From: an uncultured Clostridia bacterium
GTDB taxonomy: Bacteria; Bacillota; Clostridia; Christensenellales; Maliibacteriaceae
DNA: 24,653 bases
Assembly (NCBI GenBank): GCA_934613185.1
Contig: CAKTSO010000013.1
Span: 1-24,653, forward strand
Direction of reading: 5' to 3'
Position numbers and translations under genes: made by a program. The number at the start of each line of letters is the position of its first letter. The stretch's first letter is position 1. Below are positions 9,003 through 14,839 of this stretch, in pieces. The notes beneath the pieces are model-generated. The model made no database searches. It saw nothing but the letters and a program-made list of their open reading frames with translations, and was not told the origin of the DNA.

Positions 9003-9038
9003 ACAACAAAAAACCTTGAAAACTCAACGTTTTCAAGG
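9003..9038 (-). terminator. Terminator downstream of tRNA-Pro
   Basis: On the minus strand a perfect 10-bp stem (arms 9029-9038 and 9014-9023, loop 9024-9028) is followed by TTTTTTGTTGTTT. It lies 11 bases beyond the tRNA 3' end and would end its transcript. Confidence 0.85.
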
Positions 9039-9049
9039 CTTTTGCAAAG

Positions 9050-9123
9050 TCTGGGTGAGAGGATTCGAACCTCCGGCCTCTTGAACCCCATTCAAGCACG
9101 CTACCAAGCTGCGCTACACCCAG
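9050..9123 (-). tRNA. tRNA-Pro (anticodon GGG)
   Basis: The minus strand folds into a complete cloverleaf: acceptor CTGGGTG/CACCCAG with the C1-G72 pair typical of bacterial tRNA-Pro and discriminator A at 9050; D stem GCGC/GCGT; anticodon stem CTTGA/TCAAG with loop ATGGGGT, giving anticodon GGG followed by G37; variable AGGCC; T arm GGAGG-TTCGAAT-CCTCT. The 3' CCA is not encoded. It reads CCC and CCU codons. Its 3' end faces the prophage, the usual geometry for phage integration at a tRNA. Confidence 0.95.
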
Positions 9124-9146
9124 ATATGTTCCGTGGAACAGGAATT

Positions 9147-9175
9147 ATTCTATCAAAGAGAACGGCGTTTGTCAA
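9147..9175 (-). promoter_or_regulatory. Promoter of tRNA-Pro
   Basis: On the minus strand TTGACA (9170-9175) and TAGAAT (9147-9152) are separated by 17 bases, a near-consensus vegetative sigma promoter, starting transcription about 15 bases before the mature tRNA. Confidence 0.85.
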
Positions 9176-9224
9176 CGAAAAAAGCAATTTTTTTCAAACT
9201 TGCACAGAAAACGGTGCATGCGGC

Positions 9225-9560
9225 TTATTGCTGCTTCGCTTCTCGTTGAAGACAGGTCGACAGGATTTCAATAAACTGCGACGTCGTGGGCATTGCGTCG
9301 AGCTGATAGCCCGCCATCTGCTGGATCAGCGCGGGGTCGAGCGTCCAGGCGCGGCGGATGCAGGTGCGGATATTGCGCTCCACGGAGGACCAAGTCGTGT
9401 CGTAGCGTTCCGCCAAAACGGTGTAGATCTTGCGCACGACGTCGCAAAGGCAGGACGGGTCGTCGGCGACGAGCTGCGCGGCGTCGTAAAGATATTGATA
9501 GCCGCGATAGTTGCGGGTGATCCCGATGGAACGCAGCGTGGTTTCGGTCAGATCAGTCAT
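9225..9560 (-). CDS. Stand-alone Spo0A C-terminal-like DNA-binding protein
   Basis: 111 residues from the ATG at 9560, preceded by AAAAGGAGAG; an upstream in-frame ATG at 9620 lacks a ribosome site. The whole protein aligns in my memory with the Spo0A effector domain: 'LRSIGITRNYRGYQYLYDAAQLV' (10-31) matches its IGVPAHIKGYQYLRDAI region, and 'KIYTVLAERYDTTWSSVERNIRTCIRRAW' (44-72) matches KLYPTIAKKYNTTPSRVERAIRHAIEVAW, which contains the recognition helix-turn-helix. The final segment 'MPTTSQFIEILSTCL' (90-104) matches KPTNSEFIALIADKL. No receiver domain is present, so phosphorylation control as in Spo0A is impossible in this chain. It may compete for 0A boxes or control other genes. It is monocistronic, between azlCD and tRNA-Pro. 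Confidence 0.88.
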   Translation of the reverse strand: MTDLTETTLRSIGITRNYRGYQYLYDAAQLVADDPSCLCDVVRKIYTVLAERYDTTWSSVERNIRTCIRRAWTLDPALIQQMAGYQLDAMPTTSQFIEILSTCLQREAKQQ

Positions 9561-9596
9561 GAAAGCTCTCCTTTTTTTAACATCTGACAACAGCAT

Positions 9597-9624
9597 ACGA
9601 TAAAAAAAGACAAAAAACATTCAA
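9597..9624 (-). promoter_or_regulatory. Possible promoter of the Spo0A-like gene
   Basis: On the minus strand TTGAAT (9619-9624) and TATCGT (9597-9602), 16 bases apart, sit 37 bases upstream of the start codon in AT-rich sequence. Both hexamers match consensus at only four of six positions. A 5/7 match to the Spo0A box (CGTCGAG) lies further upstream, near 9640; it is weak evidence for self-control. Confidence 0.35.
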
Positions 9625-9770
9625 ATCGATAAAGATTGTAATAACTCGACGATAATAGACAATATTTGGCAAATTTAACGAGATATTGCGGAATATCGCG
9701 GGAAAACAGGAAAATGCAATTCTTCGATTTTAAGTTGGAAGAAGGGTTTCACCGATCGATTTTCGAATAT

Positions 9771-9807
9771 AAAAAAACCCCGCCCGGCTAATCGAGCCGA
9801 ACGGGGG
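9771..9807 (-). terminator. Terminator of azlCD
   Basis: On the minus strand CCCCGTTCGGCT pairs with AGCCGGGCGGGG (one or two G-U/mismatch positions) around a short loop, followed by seven Ts, 14 bases after the azlD stop. The stretch between this site and the Spo0A-like gene holds only AT-rich sequence with the promoter noted. Confidence 0.85.
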
Positions 9808-9821
9808 AACGATGGGAAAGA

Positions 9822-10121
9822 TCAGAAGAAGAAACCGACCAGATAAGCCGCGGCGCTGGCGGCCAGTGCGACGACGATCAGCGGCATGTTCATATACGCA
9901 AGCGCAACGGCGACCGCCGTGCCGACAAGGGACGTGACCGTGCTTCCCGTCGCGTAGAAAATGGCGGGAATGGTCATGGCGCTCAGGACCGCGTAGGGAA
10001 CGTAATACAGAAAGCTGCGGAAAAAGCGCGAGCGGATTTTTTTGCGAAAGAGCGTCAGCGGCAGCATGCGAATCAGATACGTCACGCCGGCCATGACGAG
10101 AACATAAAGGAACAGTTTCAT
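9822..10121 (-). CDS. azlD: AzlD-type branched-chain amino-acid exporter small subunit
   Basis: 99 residues, strongly hydrophobic with about three to four membrane helices (about 2-20, 38-58, 60-76, 79-98) and the family-typical 'TYLIRMLPLTLFRKKIRSRFFRSFLYYVPYAVLSAMTIPAIFYATG' region, in which the 'YVPYAVLsAMtiPAil' stretch is the AzlD hallmark. It overlaps azlC by 4 bases (ATGA), as in nearly all azlCD pairs. With AzlC it forms an exporter of branched-chain amino acids and analogues (first known from 4-azaleucine resistance in Bacillus subtilis). No regulator such as AzlB lies next to it; a terminator follows directly. Confidence 0.92.
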   Translation of the reverse strand: MKLFLYVLVMAGVTYLIRMLPLTLFRKKIRSRFFRSFLYYVPYAVLSAMTIPAIFYATGSTVTSLVGTAVAVALAYMNMPLIVVALAASAAAYLVGFFF

Positions 10122-10852
10122 GCGCGCGCCTCCTTTTCTTCTGCGTCCGTATCATCCGAGGATTCCTCGTCTTTGACGGGGAACAGCAGCGCGCAGACGA
10201 CGCTCGCGGCGATCGCGCAGACGATGATCGAAAAACCGCTCGAAAGCGAGGGGACGCCGTAATACAGCGCGGCGCTGCATGCAGCGGCAAGGAGTACGGC
10301 GCACAGCACGCCGCGGTTCTTGCGCGCGGGCGGAATGAAGATCGCAAGGAACATGCCGTAGAGCACAAGTCCCATCGCGTCGGTCAGCGACTGCGGCAGG
10401 ATCTGTCCCGCGGCGGCGCCGAAGAACGTGCCGAGCGTCCAGCCGAGGAAGGAAATGAGGATCAGTCCGTACATATAAACGGGACTGACGCGGTCTTCCT
10501 GCGCGGAGGCGACGGCGAAGATTTCGTCCGTAATGCCGAACGCGACGAGAAGGCGCTGCGGTGTATGAAAATCGTCGTTGAGCTTCTGCGAAAGCGAAAG
10601 CCCCATTAACGCGTAGCGCAGATTGATGATAAACTGTGTCAGCGCCATTTCCAGATACGTTCCGCCTGCGGCGATGATCGAAATGCCGGCCGCCTGTCCG
10701 GCGGAGGTCAGGTTGCTGGCCGAGATGCCGACGGCAGCGGCGACGGAAAGCCCCGCGCGCACCGCCATGATTCCGAATCCGAAGGAGACCGAAAGATACC
10801 CCAGCGCGATCGGGATGCCGTGGATGAGTCCTTTTTTGAAGTCAAAGTTCAT
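10118..10852 (-). CDS. azlC: AzlC-type branched-chain amino-acid exporter large subunit
   Basis: About 244 residues, multi-pass membrane protein. The N-terminus 'GLIHGIPIALGYLSVSFGFGIMAVRAGLS' and the following 'SNLTSAGQAAGISIIAAGGTYLEMALTQFIINLRYALMGLSLSQKL' are the conserved AzlC core (helices and the NLRY motif). A charged C-terminal tail rich in Glu/Asp ends it. Two starts are possible: ATG at 10864 (248 residues), where AGG directly abuts the codon, or ATG at 10852, where AGGA lies 11 bases upstream; I prefer 10852. It is the main pore partner of AzlD. Divergent transcription from the pyr operon leaves a shared ~360-base control region. Confidence 0.9.
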   Translation of the reverse strand: MNFDFKKGLIHGIPIALGYLSVSFGFGIMAVRAGLSVAAAVGISASNLTSAGQAAGISIIAAGGTYLEMALTQFIINLRYALMGLSLSQKLNDDFHTPQRLLVAFGITDEIFAVASAQEDRVSPVYMYGLILISFLGWTLGTFFGAAAGQILPQSLTDAMGLVLYGMFLAIFIPPARKNRGVLCAVLLAAACSAALYYGVPSLSSGFSIIVCAIAASVVCALLFPVKDEESSDDTDAEEKEARA

Positions 10853-10905
10853 ATTTGCTGCCATCCTGCATGTGTGATCCGGCTCAACATAAAAGCCGGG
10901 AATTT

Positions 10906-10914
10906 ATTCTAACA
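10906..10914 (-). promoter_or_regulatory. Extended -10 promoter of azlC
   Basis: The minus strand reads TGT-TAGAAT (TG at 10913-10914, -10 at 10906-10911), an extended -10 element 54 bases before the preferred azlC start. No good -35 is seen. A 6-bp hairpin (CCGGCT/AGCCGG, 10879-10899) falls in the resulting leader. Confidence 0.5.
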
Positions 10915-10943
10915 TAAATTTTCGCCGCCGCGCACGCATTTTT

Positions 10944-10972
10944 GGCTTTTCTTACGCAAAAAGCCGTTTTTT
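10944..10972 (+). terminator. Plus-strand terminator-like hairpin in the azlC-pyr gap
   Basis: GGCTTTT (10944-10950) pairs with AAAAGCC (10959-10965), then G and six Ts. On the plus strand it could stop transcription coming antisense through azlC before the pyr promoter. No plus-strand gene precedes it. Confidence 0.5.
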
Positions 10973-11014
10973 ATTCGAATAATATTCATCGATGAAAATT
11001 CGACTCGAATTTTC
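10971..11014. promoter_or_regulatory. Cluster of three perfect palindromes upstream of the pyr promoter
   Basis: TTATTCGAATAA (10971-10982), TTCATCGATGAA (10985-10996) and a 9-bp inverted repeat with arms GAAAATTCG (10994-11002) and CGAATTTTC (11006-11014) around ACT. The last ends 12 bases before the -35 box. They look like operator sites for a dimeric regulator of pyr, azlC or both; the regulator is unknown. Confidence 0.55.
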
Positions 11015-11026
11015 GATGCAAAAGCA

Positions 11027-11056
11027 TTGACATTTGAATAAGACAGCGGCTATAAT
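11027..11056 (+). promoter_or_regulatory. Promoter of the pyr operon
   Basis: Perfect hexamers TTGACA (11027-11032) and TATAAT (11051-11056) with an 18-base spacer. Transcription should start near 11063, giving a leader of about 160 bases before pyrC. Confidence 0.92.
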
Positions 11057-11063
11057 AGGAGCC

Positions 11064-11190
11064 GTACAAAGAAATCTTTAAACCCTGGTACAGAGATGCC
11101 GGAAAGATCGCATAGAAAAAACGTGGGTTCTCATTGCGCCCGCTATGTTTTTGTGTAACGCGTCTTGTCCGCATCGGACAAGATTTTTTT
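11064..11190 (+). promoter_or_regulatory. PyrR-type attenuator leader of the pyr operon
   Basis: Three hairpins exclude one another. (1) PyrR-binding hairpin: outer stem ATCTTT (11074-11079)/AAAGAT (11103-11108), upper stem CTGG (11085-11088)/CCGG (11099-11102), terminal loop holding CAGAGA (11091-11096), as in known pyr leaders. (2) Antiterminator: CGGA+AAGA+CGC (11100-11111, T11108 bulged) pairs with GCG+TCTT+TCCG (11160-11171, G11167 bulged). (3) Terminator: CTTGTCCG (11164-11171)/CGGACAAG (11175-11182), then seven Ts. UMP-bound PyrR should hold hairpin 1, block 2 and let 3 form. pyrR itself is not in the window. Confidence 0.85.
11164..11190 (+). terminator. Attenuator terminator before pyrC
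   Basis: An 8-bp perfect stem CTTGTCCG/CGGACAAG with loop CAT is followed by A and TTTTTTT (11184-11190). It is conditional, as part of the pyr leader, 32 bases before the pyrC start. Confidence 0.9.
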
Positions 11191-11222
11191 GTGCCCATCG
11201 AAGGAAAGAGGGGTGAACAAAC

Positions 11223-12485
11223 GTGCGCAGAATCAACGATTGCATGGCGTATGTGGACGGCATGTTCCGTCATTGCAATTTGACGATCGAGGGCGGCGTG
11301 ATCGCCGGCATCGATTTTCTTCCCGATTCCGACAATGTTAACGGAGACAACGGAACGATTGTTTTTCCCGGTTTTACGGATGTGCATGTGCACCTTCGCG
11401 AGCCGGGTTTTTCTTATAAGGAAACGATCCGGACGGGGACGCGCGCGGCGGCGCACGGCGGCTGCACGACGGTGTGCGCGATGCCGAACCTGTCGCCTGC
11501 GCCGGACTGCCGCGAACATCTGGAGCGCGAGCTTGACGCGATCCGCCGCGATGCCTGCATCCGCGTGATCCCGTACGGGACGATCACGATGGCGCAGCAG
11601 GGGAGGACGTTGAGTGATATGGAGAATATGGCCGCGGACGTCGCGGGCTTTTCCGATGACGGGCGCGGCGTGCAAAATGAGGACGTCATGCGCGCGGCGA
11701 TGACAAAGGCGCGCGAGCTTCATAAGATCATCGCGGCGCACTGCGAGGACGACGCTCTGCTTTTCGGAGGGTATATCCACGACGGCGCTTACGCCGCGGC
11801 ACACGGGCATCGCGGCATCAGCTCCATGAGCGAATGGCGGCCGATCCGAAGGGATCTGGAGCTGGTTCGCCAGACGGGGTGCAGCTATCACGTCTGCCAT
11901 ATTTCGACGAAGGAATCCGTCGAACTGATCCGTCAGGCAAAGCGCGACGGACTGGACGTCACCTGCGAGACCGCGCCGCATTACCTCCTTTTGGACGAAA
12001 ACGACCTGCAGGAGGACGGGCGCTTCAAGATGAACCCGCCGCTTCGCGCAAAGGAAGACAGGGAAGCGCTTTTGGAAGGGCTGATGGACGGCACGATCGA
12101 CATGATCGCCACCGACCACGCGCCGCACAGTGCGGAGGAAAAATCGCGCGGCTTAAAAGACAGCGCGATGGGGATCGTCGGCATCGAGACGGCGTTCCCG
12201 CTGCTTTACACGGGGCTTGTCCGGCGCGGCACGCTGTCGCTTTCGCGGTTGGTCGAGCTGATGAGCGTTCGCCCCGCGGCGCGCTTCGGTCTGGAAAGCG
12301 GCATCCGCGTCGGCGCGCGCGCCGATCTTTGCATCTGGAACTTGAACGAAACGTGGATGATCGACCCGAACGAGTTTTTGTCCATGGGACGCGCCACGCC
12401 CTTTGCGGGCTGGCAGGTATTCGGACGGTGCCTTGAGACGATCTGCCAAGGCGAGAGTGTGTATCGAAAAGGAGAAGCAAAATGA
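11223..12485 (+). CDS. pyrC: Dihydroorotase
   Basis: 420 residues from a GTG start, with AGGGGTGA about 8 bases upstream. It catalyses the reversible ring closure of carbamoyl-aspartate to dihydroorotate, third step of UMP synthesis, in the cytoplasm. The metal-binding amidohydrolase signature is complete: H55 and H57 in FTDVHVHLREPG, substrate-binding MPNLSP (87-92), H173 in IIAAHCED, H226 in YHVCHIS, and catalytic D298 in IATDHAPHS. Length and motifs place it in the type I PyrC/AllB-like class typical of Firmicutes. It is first in the operon, behind the attenuator, and overlaps pyrK by 4 bases. Confidence 0.95.
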   Translation: MRRINDCMAYVDGMFRHCNLTIEGGVIAGIDFLPDSDNVNGDNGTIVFPGFTDVHVHLREPGFSYKETIRTGTRAAAHGGCTTVCAMPNLSPAPDCREHLERELDAIRRDACIRVIPYGTITMAQQGRTLSDMENMAADVAGFSDDGRGVQNEDVMRAAMTKARELHKIIAAHCEDDALLFGGYIHDGAYAAAHGHRGISSMSEWRPIRRDLELVRQTGCSYHVCHISTKESVELIRQAKRDGLDVTCETAPHYLLLDENDLQEDGRFKMNPPLRAKEDREALLEGLMDGTIDMIATDHAPHSAEEKSRGLKDSAMGIVGIETAFPLLYTGLVRRGTLSLSRLVELMSVRPAARFGLESGIRVGARADLCIWNLNETWMIDPNEFLSMGRATPFAGWQVFGRCLETICQGESVYRKGEAK

Positions 12486-13204
12486 AAAATCAGATGTTTA
12501 TCGTCAGCTCGAACGAACGCCTTGCCCGCGACGTGTATCGGATGCAGCTGGTCGGCGATACACAGGGCATCGGCCGCCCGGGTCAGTTTGTCAATATCGC
12601 GCTGGAGGGTCACTTCCTGCGCCGTCCGATCAGCGTCTGCGACTACGACGAACGCAGCTTCACGATCATCTATAAAGTCGTCGGCGAGGGAACGCGCCGC
12701 ATGAGCGAGCTTGTCCGCGGCGCACGGCTCGATGTGCTTCTCGGCCTGGGGAACGGGTTCGACACGGACTGCTGCCCGCAGGACTGCACGCTCGTGGGCG
12801 GCGGCGTCGGCGTGCCGCCGATGTACGCGCTTGCCAAGGCGCTCGTCAAAAAGGGCAAGAGCGTGACGGTCATTCTCGGCTTTAATGCCAAAGAGGATGT
12901 CTTTTACGAACAGCAGTTCCGCGACCTCGGCTGCCGCGTGCTCGTGACGACGATGGACGGCTCCTACGGCAGCCGCGGATTTGCTACGGATGTCATGCAG
13001 GAAGGTGCCTATGCGTTCGCCTGCGGTCCGCGTGCGATGCTGCGCGCCGTGTTCGACAAATCCGGCGACGGCCAGTTCTCGTTTGAAGAGCGCATGGGCT
13101 GCGGCTTCGGCGCCTGCATGGGCTGCACCTGCAAGACGAAGGAAGGCCCCAAGCGCGTCTGCAAAGAAGGCCCGGTCTTCTTTAAGGAGGCGGTCGCGTG
13201 GTAA
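12482..13204 (+). CDS. pyrK: Dihydroorotate dehydrogenase B, FAD/2Fe-2S electron-transfer subunit
   Basis: 240 residues. The protein passes electrons from dihydroorotate (via PyrD FMN) to NAD+. Visible parts: N-terminal ferredoxin-reductase FAD domain with 'HFLRRPISVCDYD' (44-56; the RxxS flavin motif), NAD-binding region with 'TLVGGGVGVPPMYALAKAL' (103-121), and the C-terminal 2Fe-2S cluster with C207, C212, C215 and C227 in GCGFGACMGCTCK...RVCKEGP. All four ligands are present. It is coupled to pyrC by an ATGA overlap and to pyrD by a 7-base overlap, which fits the fixed PyrK:PyrD ratio of the heterotetramer. Confidence 0.95.
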   Translation: MKNQMFIVSSNERLARDVYRMQLVGDTQGIGRPGQFVNIALEGHFLRRPISVCDYDERSFTIIYKVVGEGTRRMSELVRGARLDVLLGLGNGFDTDCCPQDCTLVGGGVGVPPMYALAKALVKKGKSVTVILGFNAKEDVFYEQQFRDLGCRVLVTTMDGSYGSRGFATDVMQEGAYAFACGPRAMLRAVFDKSGDGQFSFEERMGCGFGACMGCTCKTKEGPKRVCKEGPVFFKEAVAW

Positions 13205-14115
13205 ATACGAACGTTTCGCTCGGCGCGTTCGCGCTCGATAATCCCGTGATCCCCGCAAGCGGCACGTTCGCCTTCGGGCATGAGTTTGCGGACATTTACG
13301 ACATCAACTGCCTGGGCTCGATCAGCTTGAAGGGCACGACGGCGCAGCCGCGGTTCGGCAATCCGACGCCGCGCATCGCGGAGACCCCCTCCGGCATGAT
13401 CAACTCGGTCGGGCTGCAAAACCCCGGCGTCGACGCGGTCATTTCCGAAGAGATCCCGAAACTTGCCGCCTGTTTTCACAAAAAGGCGATCGCCAATATT
13501 TCGGGCTTTTCGATCGAAGAATACGTCGAGTGCGCCGAAAAGTTCGATGCCTGCGACGCGATCGGGCTGCTTGAGATCAACATCAGCTGCCCGAACGTCC
13601 ACGGCGGCGGAATGAGCTTCGGCACCGAACCCGAGGCCGCCGCAGCCGTCACGCGCGCGGTGAAGGCGCGCACGAAAAAGCCCGTGTTCATCAAACTTAC
13701 GCCGAACGTGACGGATGTCACGAAGATCGCCCGCGCCTGTGAGGACGCGGGGGCGGACGGGCTGTCGCTGATCAACACGCTTCTTGGCATGCGCATCGAC
13801 CTTCGCACAAAGCGCCCCGTGCTTGCCAACACGATGGGCGGCGTGTCGGGGCGCGCGGTGTTCCCGATCGCGCTTCGGATGGTCTATCAGGTCTACGAGG
13901 CGGTGAATATCCCGATCATCGGCATGGGCGGCGTTGCGAACGCGCGCGACGTGATCGAGATGATGCTTGCGGGCGCAAGCGCGGTGCAGGTCGGCGCGCA
14001 GAACCTCGTCGATCCCTGGGCTTGTGAAAAGATCGTGCGGGATCTTCCCGCCGTGATGGAAGAATATGGCATTGAGAACTTAAAAGATATCATCGGAGGT
14101 GCGCATCGTGGGTAA
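13198..14115 (+). CDS. pyrD: Dihydroorotate dehydrogenase B, catalytic FMN subunit
   Basis: 305 residues from a GTG start, with TAAGGAGG nine bases upstream inside the end of pyrK. It is a class 1B enzyme: 'IPASGTFAFGHEF' near the N-terminus, 'SISLKGTT' (41-48), 'GLQNPGV' (72-78), and the active-site cysteine C131 in INISCPNVHGGG (cysteine, not serine, marks class 1). The C-terminal FMN phosphate-binding part has 'IIGMGGVANARDVIEMMLAGASAVQVGA'. The adjacent pyrK confirms the NAD-linked 1B type. It acts in the cytoplasm. Its end overlaps the pyrF start. Confidence 0.95.
   Translation: MVNTNVSLGAFALDNPVIPASGTFAFGHEFADIYDINCLGSISLKGTTAQPRFGNPTPRIAETPSGMINSVGLQNPGVDAVISEEIPKLAACFHKKAIANISGFSIEEYVECAEKFDACDAIGLLEINISCPNVHGGGMSFGTEPEAAAAVTRAVKARTKKPVFIKLTPNVTDVTKIARACEDAGADGLSLINTLLGMRIDLRTKRPVLANTMGGVSGRAVFPIALRMVYQVYEAVNIPIIGMGGVANARDVIEMMLAGASAVQVGAQNLVDPWACEKIVRDLPAVMEEYGIENLKDIIGGAHRG
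14095..14100 (+). promoter_or_regulatory. Ribosome binding site that fixes the pyrF start
   Basis: GGAGGT lies seven bases before the GTG at 14108. The other in-frame GTG, at 14099, overlaps this site and so is an unlikely start. Confidence 0.75.
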
Positions 14116-14806
14116 GGACGTTATCGTTGCATGTGATTTCCCGTCTCGGGAACGCGTCATGGAGTTTCTGGACTGCTTCAAAGATCAAAAGCCCTATGTC
14201 AAGATCGGCATGGAGCTGTTTTACGCCGAAGGGCCGCAGATCGTGCGCGAGATCAAGGCGCGCGGTCACAAGATCTTCCTCGATCTGAAACTGTGCGACA
14301 TCCCGAACACCGTCTCCGGCGCGATGCGCGTGCTGCGCGACCTCGACGTCGACATGACGAACCTTCACGCGTTCGGCACGATCGACATGATGCGCGCGGC
14401 GGTCGACGCGCTGACCCGTCCCGACGGCACGCGTCCGCTTCTGATCGCCGTCACGCAGCTGACCTCCACGAGCCAGGAGCGTATGACGCGCGAACTTCTG
14501 ATCGACCGTCCGCTGGAGGAGGTCGTCATGCACTACGCGAAAAACGCCCGCGAGGCCGGGCTGGACGGCGTGGTCTGCTCGCCTCTGGAGGCGGGACGCG
14601 TGCATGAGGCCTGCGGCGCGGACTTCATCACCGTCACGCCCGGCGTGCGCTTTGCAGAAAACGCCGTGGGCGACCAGGTGCGCGTGACGACGCCCGCCCG
14701 CGCGAAACAGATCGGTTCGGATTACATCGTCGTCGGCCGCCCGATCACGGCGGCGCAGGATCCCGCCGCGGCGTACGCTCGCTGCATGGCGGAATTTGTC
14801 GGCTGA
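14108..14806 (+). CDS. pyrF: Orotidine 5'-phosphate decarboxylase
   Basis: 232 residues from the GTG at 14108 (set by the GGAGGT site). It removes CO2 from OMP to give UMP, the last step of the pathway. The catalytic charged tetrad is visible: K in 'PYVKIGMEL' (about 31) and D-K-D in 'FLDLKLCDIPNT' (about D59, K61, D64). The phosphate-binding end has 'VTPGVRF' and 'GSDYIVVGRPIT', both typical of the short (type 1, Bacillus-like) enzyme family; length agrees. The start overlaps pyrD by 8 bases, and a 33-base gap with AAAGGAG leads to pyrE. Confidence 0.95.
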   Translation: MGKDVIVACDFPSRERVMEFLDCFKDQKPYVKIGMELFYAEGPQIVREIKARGHKIFLDLKLCDIPNTVSGAMRVLRDLDVDMTNLHAFGTIDMMRAAVDALTRPDGTRPLLIAVTQLTSTSQERMTRELLIDRPLEEVVMHYAKNAREAGLDGVVCSPLEAGRVHEACGADFITVTPGVRFAENAVGDQVRVTTPARAKQIGSDYIVVGRPITAAQDPAAAYARCMAEFVG

Positions 14807-14839
14807 ATCGGATTTTAAATAAAAAAGGAGAATAAACCC

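Larger units (their letters stand above)
8898..9043. repeat. 12-bp direct repeat TTCAAGGCTTTT flanking the prophage/tRNA junction
   Basis: TTCAAGGCTTTT occurs at 8898-8909 and again, same orientation, at 9032-9043 beside the tRNA 3' end. The second copy overlaps the tRNA terminator. The 134-bp offset places one copy on the phage side and one on the tRNA side of the junction, so it may mark an attachment or duplication event; chance cannot be excluded. Confidence 0.5.
1..9050 (+). mobile_element. Right-hand part of a siphovirus-like prophage
   Basis: Nine co-directional plus-strand genes follow the usual late order of a long-tailed Firmicute phage: tape measure, Dit, Tal, fibre, small conserved proteins, holin candidate, endolysin. 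The left end lies outside the window. On the right the block ends at a terminator after the endolysin and then meets the 3' end of a minus-strand tRNA-Pro. Everything beyond that is chromosomal housekeeping. The exact boundary (attR) is inferred to overlap or lie just outside the tRNA 3' end (about 8890-9075); the matching attL cannot be seen. No integrase is visible. Base composition looks like that of the host genes. Confidence 0.85.

Noticed and set aside
9183..9222. Terminator after the Spo0A-like gene
   Set aside because: Only a 5-bp stem (TGCAC/GTGCA) without an adjoining T-run on the minus strand; read-through into the tRNA region is possible.
14099..14107. GTG at 14099 as pyrF start
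   Set aside because: It overlaps the GGAGGT ribosome site, whose spacing suits the GTG at 14108.
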